Assembly: GCA_963800215.1 (NCBI GenBank)
Contig: CAWCZY010000015.1
Coordinates: 1-64,000 of the forward strand
Source: JAJPKK01 sp963800215
GTDB taxonomy: Bacteria; Pseudomonadota; Alphaproteobacteria; Rhizobiales; Xanthobacteraceae
Reading direction: 5' to 3'
Length of the DNA stretch: 64,000 nucleotides
Part shown: piece by piece, positions 27,610 to 36,897 of the stretch
Layout: each line of letters opens with the position of its first letter
How positions within the stretch are numbered: position 1 is the stretch's first letter
The notes under the pieces: generated by a model
The model's database searches: none
What the model saw: the letters and a program-made list of their open reading frames with translations, nothing else
What the model was told of the DNA's origin: nothing
Translations under genes and position numbers: made by a program

Positions 27610-28721
27610 ATGAGCTCCAGCGATCAGCCCAATACCACACCTGAGCGGGGCGAGATTTTTGAACTGACGGGCTTGCGCGGTATCGCTGCTTTGATGGTCG
27701 CGCTGCTCCACCTGAATTTCGACATCGCCGGCGGCTTCGGGGACATCTACGACGACATCACGCGTACCGGCTTCCTCGGAGTTCGACCTTTTTTTCATTC
27801 TCAGCGGATTTCGTCATCGCCTACCGATACAACTACGTCACGCGATTTCAGTCCGGCGCCTATCTGAAGTTCATCTGGTTCCGGTTCTGGCGCATCTATC
27901 CGACTCACTTCTTCGTCACGCTGTTCTACGTGCCGGTCGTCGCCGCGGCCTATCTGCTCGGACGACACGTCGACGCGATGAGATTTTCCGTTTCGTCCCT
28001 GGTCGCCAACCTTCTGCTGGTCCAGAGCTGGCTGGGGTCCGATGCGATGACGTGGAACAGCCCGGCTTGGACCGTGAGCGCCGAATGGCTCGCCTATGTG
28101 GTATTCCCGGCACTGATGACGCTGAGCAGCCGGGTGCCGCGGTCGCTGGTGCTCCTCAACTGCGCCTTCCTGCTGCTGTCCGTCCCGGCCCTGTTTTTCA
28201 TCTTCGATATTTCAGGCGCCGGGTTCGCGGGCCTGGTCAGGCTGTTTCCGGAATTCCTGTGCGGGACCTTGCTCTGGAGGCTCTACGAGCAAAATCGGAC
28301 GCGAACCAGGACGCTCGACGTCGGTCTCGGCATCGTCCTGGTCTTGATGTTGACCTGCGGCCTCTATGTTCCGGTCGATCGCCCGTTCCTGGCGCTTCCA
28401 TTGTTCGCGGGCGCGATTTACTTGTCGTGCCGCTCCGCGGGCTTCGTCTCTCGGTGTCTTTCGTCTCGTGCGATGGTGTTCCTCGGCACGATTTCCTATT
28501 CACTGTATCTGGTCCACTGGCCGATATTTTCCTTGCTGCGCGGCGTGCTGCCGGCCGCAACGCCCTTGTCGGCCCGGCTCGTGATCGGACTTTCGGTCGC
28601 AATCTTGGTCGCGGCGCTGGCTTATCGTTTCATCGAGGCACCGTGCCGGCAGTATGGAAAGCGCCTGTGGGGGTCGGGCGCCGGCCTCGCGGAGTTCGGT
28701 CTCGTGAGACGACGCCCATGA
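27610..28721 (+). pseudogene. acyltransferase 3 (OafA/YrhL-like), one frameshift
   Basis: The start region from ATG 27610 contains EIFELTGLRGIAALMVALLH, the catalytic His region of acyltransferase 3, and FLGV. After one extra base near 27786, next to a seven-T run, the protein continues in frame as DLFFILSGFVIAYRYNYVTR, RFWRIYPTHFFVTLFYVPV, WNSPAWTVSAEWLAYVVFP and ends with SYSLYLVHWPIFSLLRGVL. This is an inner-membrane O-acetyl (or acyl) transferase of about 370 residues that would decorate the polysaccharide. Its stop overlaps the next start as ATGA, so translation is coupled. Confidence 0.85.
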
Positions 28722-30067
28722 CCGACGCTTCCGAGCACCCGAGCCCGCCTTCAGCCGCAGCCAGTTTGGCGCGCGATTTCAATTGGCGCATCGTGGTGTT
28801 TTCGGCGACGCTGTTGCTCGTCCTGATCACGTTGCAGCCATTTATCGACCGGTCGGCCATCGCGACGATCTCGGTTGGATCGCTCGACACCACCTATCCC
28901 ATCATCGAACTGCTTCTTCTCGCTGCGAGCCTTGTGCTCTGTGTCCCTCTGGTGCGCGTCGCGTTGCCGTCGCTGGTACGTACCTTCAGCGTGCTGCTCA
29001 TTTTGTGGCTCGTCGTCGCGGTCGCGACGTCGCAGAACGTCGATCTGTCGTTCCGCCGCTTGCTCGTCGCGTTGTTGGAAATAGGCCTCGCCGCAGCGGT
29101 CCTCCTGGTTCCAAAGACGCTCGAGGAATTCTCCGGTGCCCTGATCGCCGCCGTCGCTGGCGTGCTGGTTCTCTGCTATTTGAGCGTCCTGATCGTGCCG
29201 AACCTGTCGATCCATCAACTGACCGATGCCCTCGAACCCGAGCTCGACGGCAACTGGCGCGGCCTCTATTTCCACAAGAACACCGCCGGCATGATGATGG
29301 AAATCTTCGTCTTTGTCGGCCTGTTCGCCATACGGATGGAGTGGCGGATGGTCGGCGCATTCATCATCGGTGCGGCGCTGCCGTTCCTCCTGCTGACCCG
29401 GTCGAAAAACGCAATCGCCTTGCTCGTCCTCGTTTATGCCGTCGCGGCGGCGGCGCAGCGCGTGAAATCGTGGCGCTGGCGGGCCTTGATTTGCGTGCTG
29501 CCTCTGATCCTTCTCAATGTCTTCACGGTCGGCACGGTCTTTTTCGAGCCTCTGAAGCACTTCGTGGACCTCCTGGGGATCGATTCGACGTTTACCGGCC
29601 GCTCCGACATCTGGTCGTTCGTGACGGATCGCATCAAGGAACGCCCGATCACCGGCTATGGCTTGCGTGCTTTTTGGAATACCAGCGCGGCCTTCGCGGC
29701 GGGCGAACACGATCAGGATTGGCTGTGGCGGGCCGGCAGCAGCCACAATGCGTATCTCGACCTGGCCCTGACGATCGGAATTCCGGGGACGGTGCTGATG
29801 ACCATCGTCGTCGTGATCTATCCGCTCGTGGACTATCAACGCCGACTGCGTGAGCCGGCCAACGAGCTTCTGGCAGGACTGTTCTTTCCGATTTGGCTGT
29901 TCCTGCTCTACTCGACGGCACTGGAAAGCCTCTTCCTGGATCGCAGCCCCACGTGGTTCATGCTGGTGTTTTCGATCTTCGGCCTGCGTTATCTGTCCAT
30001 GTTTCGTGTGAATAGCGCAAGCCGTCAACCAGCGGTAACAGCGGGAGGGACGGCCGCCCGGCGTTGA
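28718..30067 (+). CDS. O-antigen ligase/Wzy-type polymerase
   Basis: 449 residues with about ten to twelve membrane segments. ATG 28718 overlaps the acyltransferase stop (ATGA). The Wzy_C/O-antigen ligase signature is clear: DGNWRGLYFHKNTAGMMMEI before the large loop, then FTGRSDIWSFVTDRIKERP, ITGYG and SSHNAYLDLALTIG, with the Arg and His residues needed for ligase or polymerase activity. It joins polysaccharide units or attaches the chain to an acceptor in the periplasm. It is expected to work with the Wzx flippase at 34042-35472. Confidence 0.9.
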   Translation: MTDASEHPSPPSAAASLARDFNWRIVVFSATLLLVLITLQPFIDRSAIATISVGSLDTTYPIIELLLLAASLVLCVPLVRVALPSLVRTFSVLLILWLVVAVATSQNVDLSFRRLLVALLEIGLAAAVLLVPKTLEEFSGALIAAVAGVLVLCYLSVLIVPNLSIHQLTDALEPELDGNWRGLYFHKNTAGMMMEIFVFVGLFAIRMEWRMVGAFIIGAALPFLLLTRSKNAIALLVLVYAVAAAAQRVKSWRWRALICVLPLILLNVFTVGTVFFEPLKHFVDLLGIDSTFTGRSDIWSFVTDRIKERPITGYGLRAFWNTSAAFAAGEHDQDWLWRAGSSHNAYLDLALTIGIPGTVLMTIVVVIYPLVDYQRRLREPANELLAGLFFPIWLFLLYSTALESLFLDRSPTWFMLVFSIFGLRYLSMFRVNSASRQPAVTAGGTAARR

Positions 30068-30125
30068 GCCTTGCGCGGCGGGACGCTCGCACGCGCGACC
30101 ATCTGGCGCAGTTGTCGCCGTTGTG

Positions 30126-30134
30126 AAGGTTAAC
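30126..30134 (+). promoter_or_regulatory. AAGGTTAAC motif, 109 bases before the GH10 gene
   Basis: Same 9-mer as at 27491-27499 and at nearly the same distance from the following start codon. Confidence 0.35.
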
Positions 30135-30242
30135 TTGCGTTTCTTGACGCCACGCCCTGGCATCTGCCATCGCATGCGGTCATATTTGCTGCCGATGCCG
30201 CCGCACGGCGGCGTGAACTATGCTGGTAAATTCTCACTGCCT

Positions 30243-31355
30243 ATGGTGTCACGCAGACAAACGCTATCCACTGCTTTCAGCCTCGTCGGCGCACTGGCGA
30301 CGGCTCCGCTCGCTCGGCGCCTGGCCGCCGCGGAGACCGCCCGCACGGCAGCGCTGGCGACGCGGCGATCGGGCCCGGCCGACGGACGGGTTCCCTACGG
30401 CACATGCGTGCGCCCCGATCCGATGGACAACGAGCCGGATTATCGGCTCACGCTCGAAAGCCATTGCCAGCAGCTCACGCCCGAGGGCGGGTTGTTCTGG
30501 GGATATCTGCGTCCGACCCGCGATCAGTTCAAATTCGACTTCGCGGACCGCGTGCTCGCATTTGCCGACGCGCACGCGATGACGATGCGGGGGCACACGC
30601 TGGTCTGGTATGACGCGATGCCGGGCTGGACCAAGGACATTCGCAGTTCGGCAGAAGCCGAGCACGAGCTCGTCAAACATATCGAGCATGTCGTTTCGCG
30701 CTACCGTGGCAGGATCAAGACCTGGCACGTGGTCAACGAGCCGATCGACGACGTCAAAGGGGGGGTCGCCGGCCTTCGCCCGAATGTCTGGCTCCAGAAC
30801 CTGGGCGAAAGATACATCGATTTGGCATTCCGCACCGCCCATCGCGTCGACCCCTCGGCCGAGCTTTTGCTCAACGAACACGGCGTCGAGGGAAGAGATC
30901 CGGTGTCGCCGAAACGACGCCAGGCCTACCTCAAACTGATCCATGACCTGCTCGAACGGGGCGTGCCGCTCCATGGCGTCGGCCTGCAGGGTCATATTCT
31001 CGGCAAGTACCAGATCGATCGTGACGGGATGTTCGAGTTCGTTTCGGAAATCCGATCTCTCGGCTTGAGCGTCCACGTCACCGAGCTCGACGTCATCGAT
31101 CACGATCTGCCCGGGCCGGTCGCCGTGCGTGACACGATCGTCGCCGCGCGCAGCTACGATTTCCTCGATTCGATCTTCGCCGCCATGCGCCCTTCGGTGG
31201 TCGCGACCTGGGGCATCACCGACCGCTACACATGGGTGCCCACGACCTTCAAGCGCAAGGATGGTCTGCCCAACCGCCCTCTCCCGTTCGATGAATTCTA
31301 TCGGCCGAAGCCGATGTGGAACGTGATCGACTATTTCTGCCGGCTCGAGGGCTGA
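30243..31355 (+). CDS. exported GH10 (endo-1,4-beta-xylanase-like) glycoside hydrolase
   Basis: 370 residues. The start at 30243 gives MVSRRQTLSTAFSLVGALAT, a Tat signal with the twin Arg (SRRQTL). The GH10 barrel follows: RDQFKFDFADRVLAFADAHA, MRGHTLVWYDAMPGW, acid/base Glu166 in WHVVNEPIDD, NEHGVEG, GVGLQGHIL and nucleophile Glu281 in VHVTELDV, then WGITDRYTW. All catalytic residues are present. In a polysaccharide island the enzyme probably trims or releases the exopolysaccharide and is unlikely to digest plant xylan. An upstream ATG at 30174 in the same frame would spoil the signal. Confidence 0.92.
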   Translation: MVSRRQTLSTAFSLVGALATAPLARRLAAAETARTAALATRRSGPADGRVPYGTCVRPDPMDNEPDYRLTLESHCQQLTPEGGLFWGYLRPTRDQFKFDFADRVLAFADAHAMTMRGHTLVWYDAMPGWTKDIRSSAEAEHELVKHIEHVVSRYRGRIKTWHVVNEPIDDVKGGVAGLRPNVWLQNLGERYIDLAFRTAHRVDPSAELLLNEHGVEGRDPVSPKRRQAYLKLIHDLLERGVPLHGVGLQGHILGKYQIDRDGMFEFVSEIRSLGLSVHVTELDVIDHDLPGPVAVRDTIVAARSYDFLDSIFAAMRPSVVATWGITDRYTWVPTTFKRKDGLPNRPLPFDEFYRPKPMWNVIDYFCRLEG

Positions 31356-31614
31356 GAGTCCCGGTACGTGCACGGGGCGGCACCCTTTCGGTGACGGCCA
31401 GGACACGTTCGCGGTCTGCCGCTCCACCAAGATGTGCCAGTCCCGTTTGGCTTCGGCACCGCTTTACGCGCCGTCAACCTCTCGGCAAATGCACCCGTGA
31501 CGCGTCGGCATTTAAGAGCCGCAAAGAACCGTGCGATAGTTGCTTCATACTCGCATTTACTTCAATATCGCGAAGCTTTCGAGGCGGCCACCGCTTGCGC
31601 CTAACATCCGCGGC

Positions 31615-32682
31615 ATGTCCACGGCGAGCCGAGCCCGACCGATGAATCAGCCGATTCGGCCCGCTGTCAGCCTTTGTATTCCGACGTTTCGCCGCCCCGA
31701 CGGGCTGCGCAAGCTGCTGTCGGATGTTGCGGCACTGAACTACCAGGGCACGCTCAGCGTGATCGTGGTCGACAACGATGCCGATCAGCGTGCCGGCGAG
31801 GCCGTGGTGCGCGCGATGTCGCCTCAGTTCCCGTTTCCGCTGACCTGCATCGTGGAACCGCGCCGCGGCCAGACCTACGCCTACAACACGGCGTTCGCGG
31901 CGGCGTGCCGGATGACGGGCACCGACTACATCGCGGTGCTCGACGACGACGAGTACCCCGCGCCTAGCTGGCTCACCGAAATGATCGCGACGGCCATCAG
32001 GTATGAAGCCGACATCGTGGGCGGCCCGGTGTTTCCGGTGTTCGAGTACCCCGGCCACTGGCTCGCCAAGAGCGGGCTCTATGCGCCGCGGCGCTACGTC
32101 ACAGGTCCGATCGAGATGATCTACGGCGCCGGCAGCATGCTGATCCGGCGCGATGTTCTCACGCATTATCTCGACGAGCCGTTCACCCATGCGTTCGCCT
32201 TCACCGGCGGCAGCGATTATGAATTTTTCACCCGCTGCCGCCGCGACGGCCGCAGCTTCGCGTGGGCCGACGAGGCCCACGTGTTCGAGACGACTCCGCG
32301 CAGCCGGACCACGGCGCGCTGGCTGTTGCTGCGCTACTTCCGCAAGGGCACCGAGGCGACCCGCATCGAAAAGCGATATTCGCCGGGCCTCTCGAGCGCG
32401 ATCCGCCGTTGCGGCATCGGCACCGGCCTGATCGCTTATGGGTTGCTCGCCGTGCCGGTCGCGGCATGCTTCGGCCGTGCCTCGATCATGGCAAAGCTGC
32501 TCGTCGCCGCCAGGGGCGCCGGGCGCCTCGCGGCCGAACGCGACGTCCTTTACGAGGAATATCGGGCCGCGGACGCCACGCTCCCGGGGCGCGCGCCTTG
32601 TTCGCAACATCAGATCGGCGTGTTGCACAGCCTCGCCGCATCGCCTCCGCGCGAAGACGAAGATCGACCTACACGGCCGTGA
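31615..32682 (+). CDS. family 2 glycosyltransferase
   Basis: 355 residues from ATG 31615 (ATG 31642 also fits). The GT-A fold starts with VSLCIPTFRRPDGLRKLL and SVIVVDNDADQ; the metal-binding Asp triad is LDDDEYPAP, and FTGGSDYEFFTRCRRDGRSF carries the region of the catalytic Asp/Glu (the ED-like motif). The C-terminus has one or two possible membrane-associated helices (GTGLIAYGLLAVPVAACF). It would add a sugar to the growing lipid-linked unit. The last 30 residues are low-complexity and may be divergent. Confidence 0.9.
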   Translation: MSTASRARPMNQPIRPAVSLCIPTFRRPDGLRKLLSDVAALNYQGTLSVIVVDNDADQRAGEAVVRAMSPQFPFPLTCIVEPRRGQTYAYNTAFAAACRMTGTDYIAVLDDDEYPAPSWLTEMIATAIRYEADIVGGPVFPVFEYPGHWLAKSGLYAPRRYVTGPIEMIYGAGSMLIRRDVLTHYLDEPFTHAFAFTGGSDYEFFTRCRRDGRSFAWADEAHVFETTPRSRTTARWLLLRYFRKGTEATRIEKRYSPGLSSAIRRCGIGTGLIAYGLLAVPVAACFGRASIMAKLLVAARGAGRLAAERDVLYEEYRAADATLPGRAPCSQHQIGVLHSLAASPPREDEDRPTRP

Positions 32683-32766
32683 TCTCGAATTGCGCCGGCC
32701 CGGTCCCTGCCGCGCGCAGGAACAACCGTACAGGTTGTATTTTCATCGCGATGAAAGACCCACGAA

Positions 32767-32774
32767 TTAACCTT
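32767..32774 (-). promoter_or_regulatory. AAGGTTAA motif (reverse) before the radical SAM gene
   Basis: TTAACCTT on the plus strand, i.e. AAGGTTAA reversed, 84 bases before the GTG start at 32858. Fourth occurrence of this core in the island gaps. Confidence 0.3.
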
Positions 32775-32857
32775 GAGAGGCGTAATTGCTTCGCCGGTGT
32801 AACGCCGCATGGCATCATTCGTTAAGATTATTTTCGGATCGCTTCGGGAGACGAGTT

Positions 32858-33980
32858 GTGAACGTATTGGAGTTGACGCGCCTCGGCACGCATCACGTCC
32901 GGAACGCGGTGGCGGAAGAACTCTACTTGCGCACCGGGCACGACGCCACGATTCCGGTGTCGATCTACGGCGAAGTGATCGAACGGTGCAACTACAAGTG
33001 CGGCTACTGCGATTACTGGCGACGGCCGAATTATCGCGAGGAAATGTCCATCGACGAATGGAAGAAGGCGCTGACGGATCTGCGGGATTTCATCGGCCAT
33101 TTCCACATCGAATTCTCCGGCGGCGAGCCTTACATCAAGAAGGGCTTCGTCGACCTCATTACCTTCTGTGGCGAGCAGGGCCTCAAATGGGGCGTCACGA
33201 CCAACGGCGGAGCCTTCCGCAACGAAAAGGTCGTCGACTGGACCGTGGCCGCCAAGCCCTTCAACATCAACATCTCGATCGAACTCTCTCAACGCTGATA
33301 CTCACGATCACGCGCGCGGCATCGACGGCTCGCTCGGCGACATCATCGCCGGAATCGAGGCTCTCACCCGTGCGAAGGCGAGGCACGGGGTCGATTTCCC
33401 GATCATCGTCAAATCGGTCGTGCACAAGCTGAATTTCCGTCAGCTCCCGGACATGGTCGATTGGATCCGCGGCATCGGGGCCACCGCGATCAACTTCCAG
33501 CCGGTCGAGCAATACACCGACGGGGCGAAGGACGAGTTCTGGATCGGGCCCGAAGATCTGGGCGAGTTGATCACGGTGAGGGACCGGCTGCTCGACATGA
33601 AGCGTCACGGCGCCCCGATCCTGAACACGGAACTCCTGCTGAGCCTGTGGCCGAACCACTTCCGCCGCGAGAAGGCGCCGCGCGAGGCCATGCCGTGCCG
33701 GATCGGAATGCGGAACTACTTCATCCGCTCGGATGGACGGGTGGAAGTGTGCTGGAATTTTCCGCCCATTGGCAACGTGCGCACCCAGACCGCACGCGAA
33801 ATCTGGTACGGAAAGGAAGGCAGCGAGCGCCGCAAGGAGACCGTGGCCTGCGAGACGCTCTGCCTGTTCACGTGCCTGTCGCAGAAAACCCTCGGCGATA
33901 AGGTCAAGATGGGCATGAAGCTGCTCGGCCAGCCGAAGGCCGCAGCCGCCGTGGCAGCCCCGGCGATCCGCACCGATTGA
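32858..33980 (+). pseudogene. radical SAM/SPASM-type protein, one frameshift
   Basis: GTG at 32858 with GGGAGA eight bases before. The Fe-S/SAM cluster motif is CNYKCGYCDYW (C-x3-C-x2-C), then HIEFSGGEPYIKKGFVDLIT and WGVTTNGG. Near 33285 one extra base breaks the frame (in NISI), and the barrel continues as SLNADTHDHARGIDGSL, IIVKSVVHKLNFRQLPDMVD, FQPVEQYTDGAKDEFWIG. The C-terminal Cys set (PCRIG, EVCWNFPPIGNV, CETLCLFTC) looks like an auxiliary cluster (SPASM/twitch). Such enzymes in surface-glycan loci may oxidise or epimerise sugars; the substrate here is unknown. No precursor peptide gene is visible next to it. Confidence 0.85.
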
Positions 33981-34012
33981 CGGCGGCGAGGCGCGCCGGC
34001 CGGTGTCACGCT

Positions 34013-34028
34013 CGGCCGGTACCGGCCG
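34013..34028. repeat. 16-bp perfect palindrome between convergent genes
   Basis: CGGCCGGTACCGGCCG is its own reverse complement and sits in the 61-base gap between the ends of the radical SAM and flippase genes. There is no T-run, so it is not a standard terminator, though it could act as a two-way hairpin. Confidence 0.6.
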
Positions 34029-34041
34029 TTGGCCGCGTGGA

Positions 34042-35472
34042 TCAACTGGCTAAAATATTGCGCAGCACCAAGACTCCGCGCTGCAGGCGGTCGCGTGCAT
34101 TCGCCACGTTCGTCAGCAAGCACGCTCCCACGTAGGCGATGACGCCGGCCGGTATCAAAATGGCGAGCGCGAACGAGTCCGTGCCGACCACGAACATATC
34201 GAGACCTTTTACCGCGATCGCCATTACGATCGTGGCCAAAAGAACGAAAGCCAGGCGGCCGAATGCAAGCGGCACCGGAAACGCCCATCGGCTCAGGATG
34301 ACGGCACCGAAAAAGCCGAACATTTCGGCGGCCAGCCGTGCCCACGCCGCCCCTATGGGACCGAAATGCGAGACCAGCAGGCAGGCCAGCACGATGTTGA
34401 ATGCGATCGTGGAACCGGTGTTGACCAGATAGAACGCGTTGCGGTTCGACAGCAAGAAACTGATATGCAGGTATTGATAATTCAATATCTGGAAAATCAC
34501 CGCCATTGACACGATCGGCATGGTCTGCGTCGCCATGCTGCGGAATTCCGGTCCGAGAACGATGTTCGCGACGTGGGCGGAGGTGATGGCGAGCCCGACA
34601 CTCGCCGGCAGCGTGATTGCGGTCAGCAACTCGAGGCACTCCTCCAGGTGCTGCCGCACCGCCGCGGTGCCGCGGTTGGCGAGAATATGCACCGCCATCG
34701 GAAAGAAGGCGCTGGCGAGGCTGATCGCCGGCATGATCAGCGTCTGGCGGATCAGGTCGACTCCGGCGGTGTATTCGCCCGCCTGCGCGGCACCGGCGAA
34801 ATAAGCCACGATGAAACGGTCGATGACGCTGGATACCGCGATCAGCGTCAGCGCCAGGGTGAGCGGCAGTCCGCTGATCGCAAGCTTCAACAGCCGGGAC
34901 CGGTCGAACGCCAATGCGACGCCGCGCCAGACGTTTCGCGTGAAGACGAACGCGGCGAGCAGGTAGGCGAGTGTCGAGGAGGCGAGCAGGAGAACGCCGC
35001 TTTCTCCGAGCATGGCGAAGGCGAGGCCGAGACTCGGAACCAGCACCGCACGGACCATGGTCGCCTTCATCATCGTGAAGGCTTGCAGCCGGGCGCGCAG
35101 CAGTTCCTGGAGGATTTCGTAATAGCTCAGGGAAAGCGCAAAGCAAACGGCGGTCGCCGCGGCCAGGGGGGCGAGGCCGACCAGGCGCGCGACGATATAG
35201 GTCGCGGGCCCGATCGTGCAGGACAGGACGAAGCCGGCCAACACGAGCCCGCGCACGTCGCTGCCGTCGCCGCGGGCTTGTTCGCGCATGATGGGCAAGC
35301 GCAGCCAGCTCGACAGGAACATGCTGACCACTGCGGCAAAACCGGCGCCGAGGACGTATATGCCATATTCGGCCGGCGCGAAGTAGCGCGTGAACACGAC
35401 GACATTGAGCAGCCCGAAGGCCGCCGAAAACACGTTCGCCAGGAAGTTGATCGCGGTCTGGCCTATGAGCAT
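34042..35472 (-). CDS. Wzx-type polysaccharide flippase (MATE/MOP superfamily)
   Basis: 476 residues with about 12-14 hydrophobic segments. The N-terminus INFLANVFSAAFGLLNVVVF then TRYFAPAEYGIYVLGAGFAA is typical of Wzx/RfbX and PST-type exporters (Polysacc_synt family). It moves the lipid-linked repeat unit across the inner membrane. Its start overlaps the end of the upstream DUF6492 gene by 10 bases, so the two are translated together. It is on the strand opposite to the ligase but in the same island. Confidence 0.9.
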   Translation of the reverse strand: MLIGQTAINFLANVFSAAFGLLNVVVFTRYFAPAEYGIYVLGAGFAAVVSMFLSSWLRLPIMREQARGDGSDVRGLVLAGFVLSCTIGPATYIVARLVGLAPLAAATAVCFALSLSYYEILQELLRARLQAFTMMKATMVRAVLVPSLGLAFAMLGESGVLLLASSTLAYLLAAFVFTRNVWRGVALAFDRSRLLKLAISGLPLTLALTLIAVSSVIDRFIVAYFAGAAQAGEYTAGVDLIRQTLIMPAISLASAFFPMAVHILANRGTAAVRQHLEECLELLTAITLPASVGLAITSAHVANIVLGPEFRSMATQTMPIVSMAVIFQILNYQYLHISFLLSNRNAFYLVNTGSTIAFNIVLACLLVSHFGPIGAAWARLAAEMFGFFGAVILSRWAFPVPLAFGRLAFVLLATIVMAIAVKGLDMFVVGTDSFALAILIPAGVIAYVGACLLTNVANARDRLQRGVLVLRNILAS

Positions 35473-36500
35473 GTCGTGGTTCCGGCGGCCGCGTCGACGT
35501 CAGCTCGCACGGAGCTTCGGCTCCGAGTGACGGGGGCCGGCTCCGCGGCGTGGGCGGAGAGCGCCGCTCGAATGACTTGCACGGGCGTTTCGGACATCGA
35601 GCTGACCGAAACCGCCACGTGATGATCATCGGCGCCGTCGATGATGCCGCGGATGCTCGCCGCATCGAGCGTCCGGCGCTCCCAATAGCTGAGGCAAGGC
35701 AACATGCCGGTGGCGCGATGCTGGGCCATGTGCGCGGGGTCGCCGCGCAGGTAATATCCGTACAACAGGTATTCCGAGAAATCGCGGGCGTTGCATAAAG
35801 CGTCCGCCCATTCGCAGCCCGTCACGCGCTCGATCCGCTCCAGCATGGCGCGCACGGTCCGCTGGTCCCAGAAGATGATATGCCCGATGAAATCGTCGGC
35901 CGGAAACTGCGGCGGGCCGAGCCCGAGCAGCCGATGGCTGGACCTCACCCAGGGAGCATGGAGCGGCGCGTTCGCCGTCACGCCGGCCAGCGTGCAGAAT
36001 GCCGGAATCGCATGGGGCCGCCGATAGGACGACAGGTCGAACGGACGGAAGAACACCACATCGGAGTCGAGCACGCAAAACCGTTCGTAAGGCAGCGAGC
36101 AGGCGGCGCGGAGCTTGATCAACTGCTGGACATGCCAGCCATTCACGGGCTTCGCGCGCAGAGACCACCAATAACGGCGCTTCTTGCGCTGGAGGAACCC
36201 GGGCAACGGCCTGAGCCAGGGCGGCAGAAGCCGAGATGCGGGAAGGACCTCGCGCCGCGGACCGTTGAACTTCGCGAACAGCCGCATCTCCGCGTCGGCA
36301 ACGACCAGATAATGTTTCGCATAGGAGGTGACGTGGCGGTCGACGCTCTCGCACAGCAGCTCACACAGCTCCACGTCACGCCAATAGCTGGGCGTCACCA
36401 GGCAGACTGAATTCAACTCGATCGGCCTCGTCATTGTGCCGGCAGGCTGGGTTTGGGGCGCCTGAACGGCAAGGTCACCGGCCGGATCGAAAGTGTTCAT
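35463..36500 (-). CDS. DUF6492-like glycosyltransferase
   Basis: 345 residues from ATG 36500 (ATG 36434 is another candidate). NSVCLVTPSYWRDVELCELL opens a GT-A-like fold; FCVLDSDVVFFRPFDLSSY holds a DxD-type metal motif (Leu-Asp-Ser-Asp), and FIGHIIFWDQRTVRAML and FSEYLLYGYYL follow, as in DUF6492 proteins of surface-polysaccharide clusters. It is probably a glycosyltransferase adding a sugar to the repeat unit. The last 30 residues are Ala- and Ser-rich and overlap the flippase start. Confidence 0.75.
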   Translation of the reverse strand: MNTFDPAGDLAVQAPQTQPAGTMTRPIELNSVCLVTPSYWRDVELCELLCESVDRHVTSYAKHYLVVADAEMRLFAKFNGPRREVLPASRLLPPWLRPLPGFLQRKKRRYWWSLRAKPVNGWHVQQLIKLRAACSLPYERFCVLDSDVVFFRPFDLSSYRRPHAIPAFCTLAGVTANAPLHAPWVRSSHRLLGLGPPQFPADDFIGHIIFWDQRTVRAMLERIERVTGCEWADALCNARDFSEYLLYGYYLRGDPAHMAQHRATGMLPCLSYWERRTLDAASIRGIIDGADDHHVAVSVSSMSETPVQVIRAALSAHAAEPAPVTRSRSSVRADVDAAAGTTTCS

Positions 36501-36897
36501 CAACTCATTTCCCAACGCGAATGGTCCCCGACTCCGACGACATGTTCCAGCCTCTCGCTGGCTCGGCGGCCGCGATCACCGCCGGCCGTCGGCATGATTG
36601 CGTCGGTCCGATGCTCGGACGCCGATGATTTCGTTTTTCATCGATTTGTGCGCACCTTCTCAGCTGGAAATCGACGTGTCCATTCACTGCGTCACGCGCG
36701 TCGGGTTACCGTGAATAATTAAGCTTAAGGGTGCGCCGCGGTCCGGCGCGGCGTTGCATGGCGACGTGGAAACTGCTGCCGCCGCCATCGACCTGCGGCA
36801 GAGCGTCGCGCTGGGCCCGATGTGACAGGGATTTAATCGCCCGGACAGGCGGCCGTAATGCCCGGAACCAAAAAGTGGCAATGGCCGTCTTATCTAG
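36501..36897. other. divergent intergenic region, island to efflux genes
   Basis: No gene I can support. A TTAAGCTTAA palindrome (36719-36728) lies in an A/T-rich patch around 36710-36730. A short frame from 36858 (MPGTKKWQWPSYLDVHG) overlaps the start of the efflux gene in another frame and could be the true N-terminus of that protein if a further indel is present. Confidence 0.35.
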
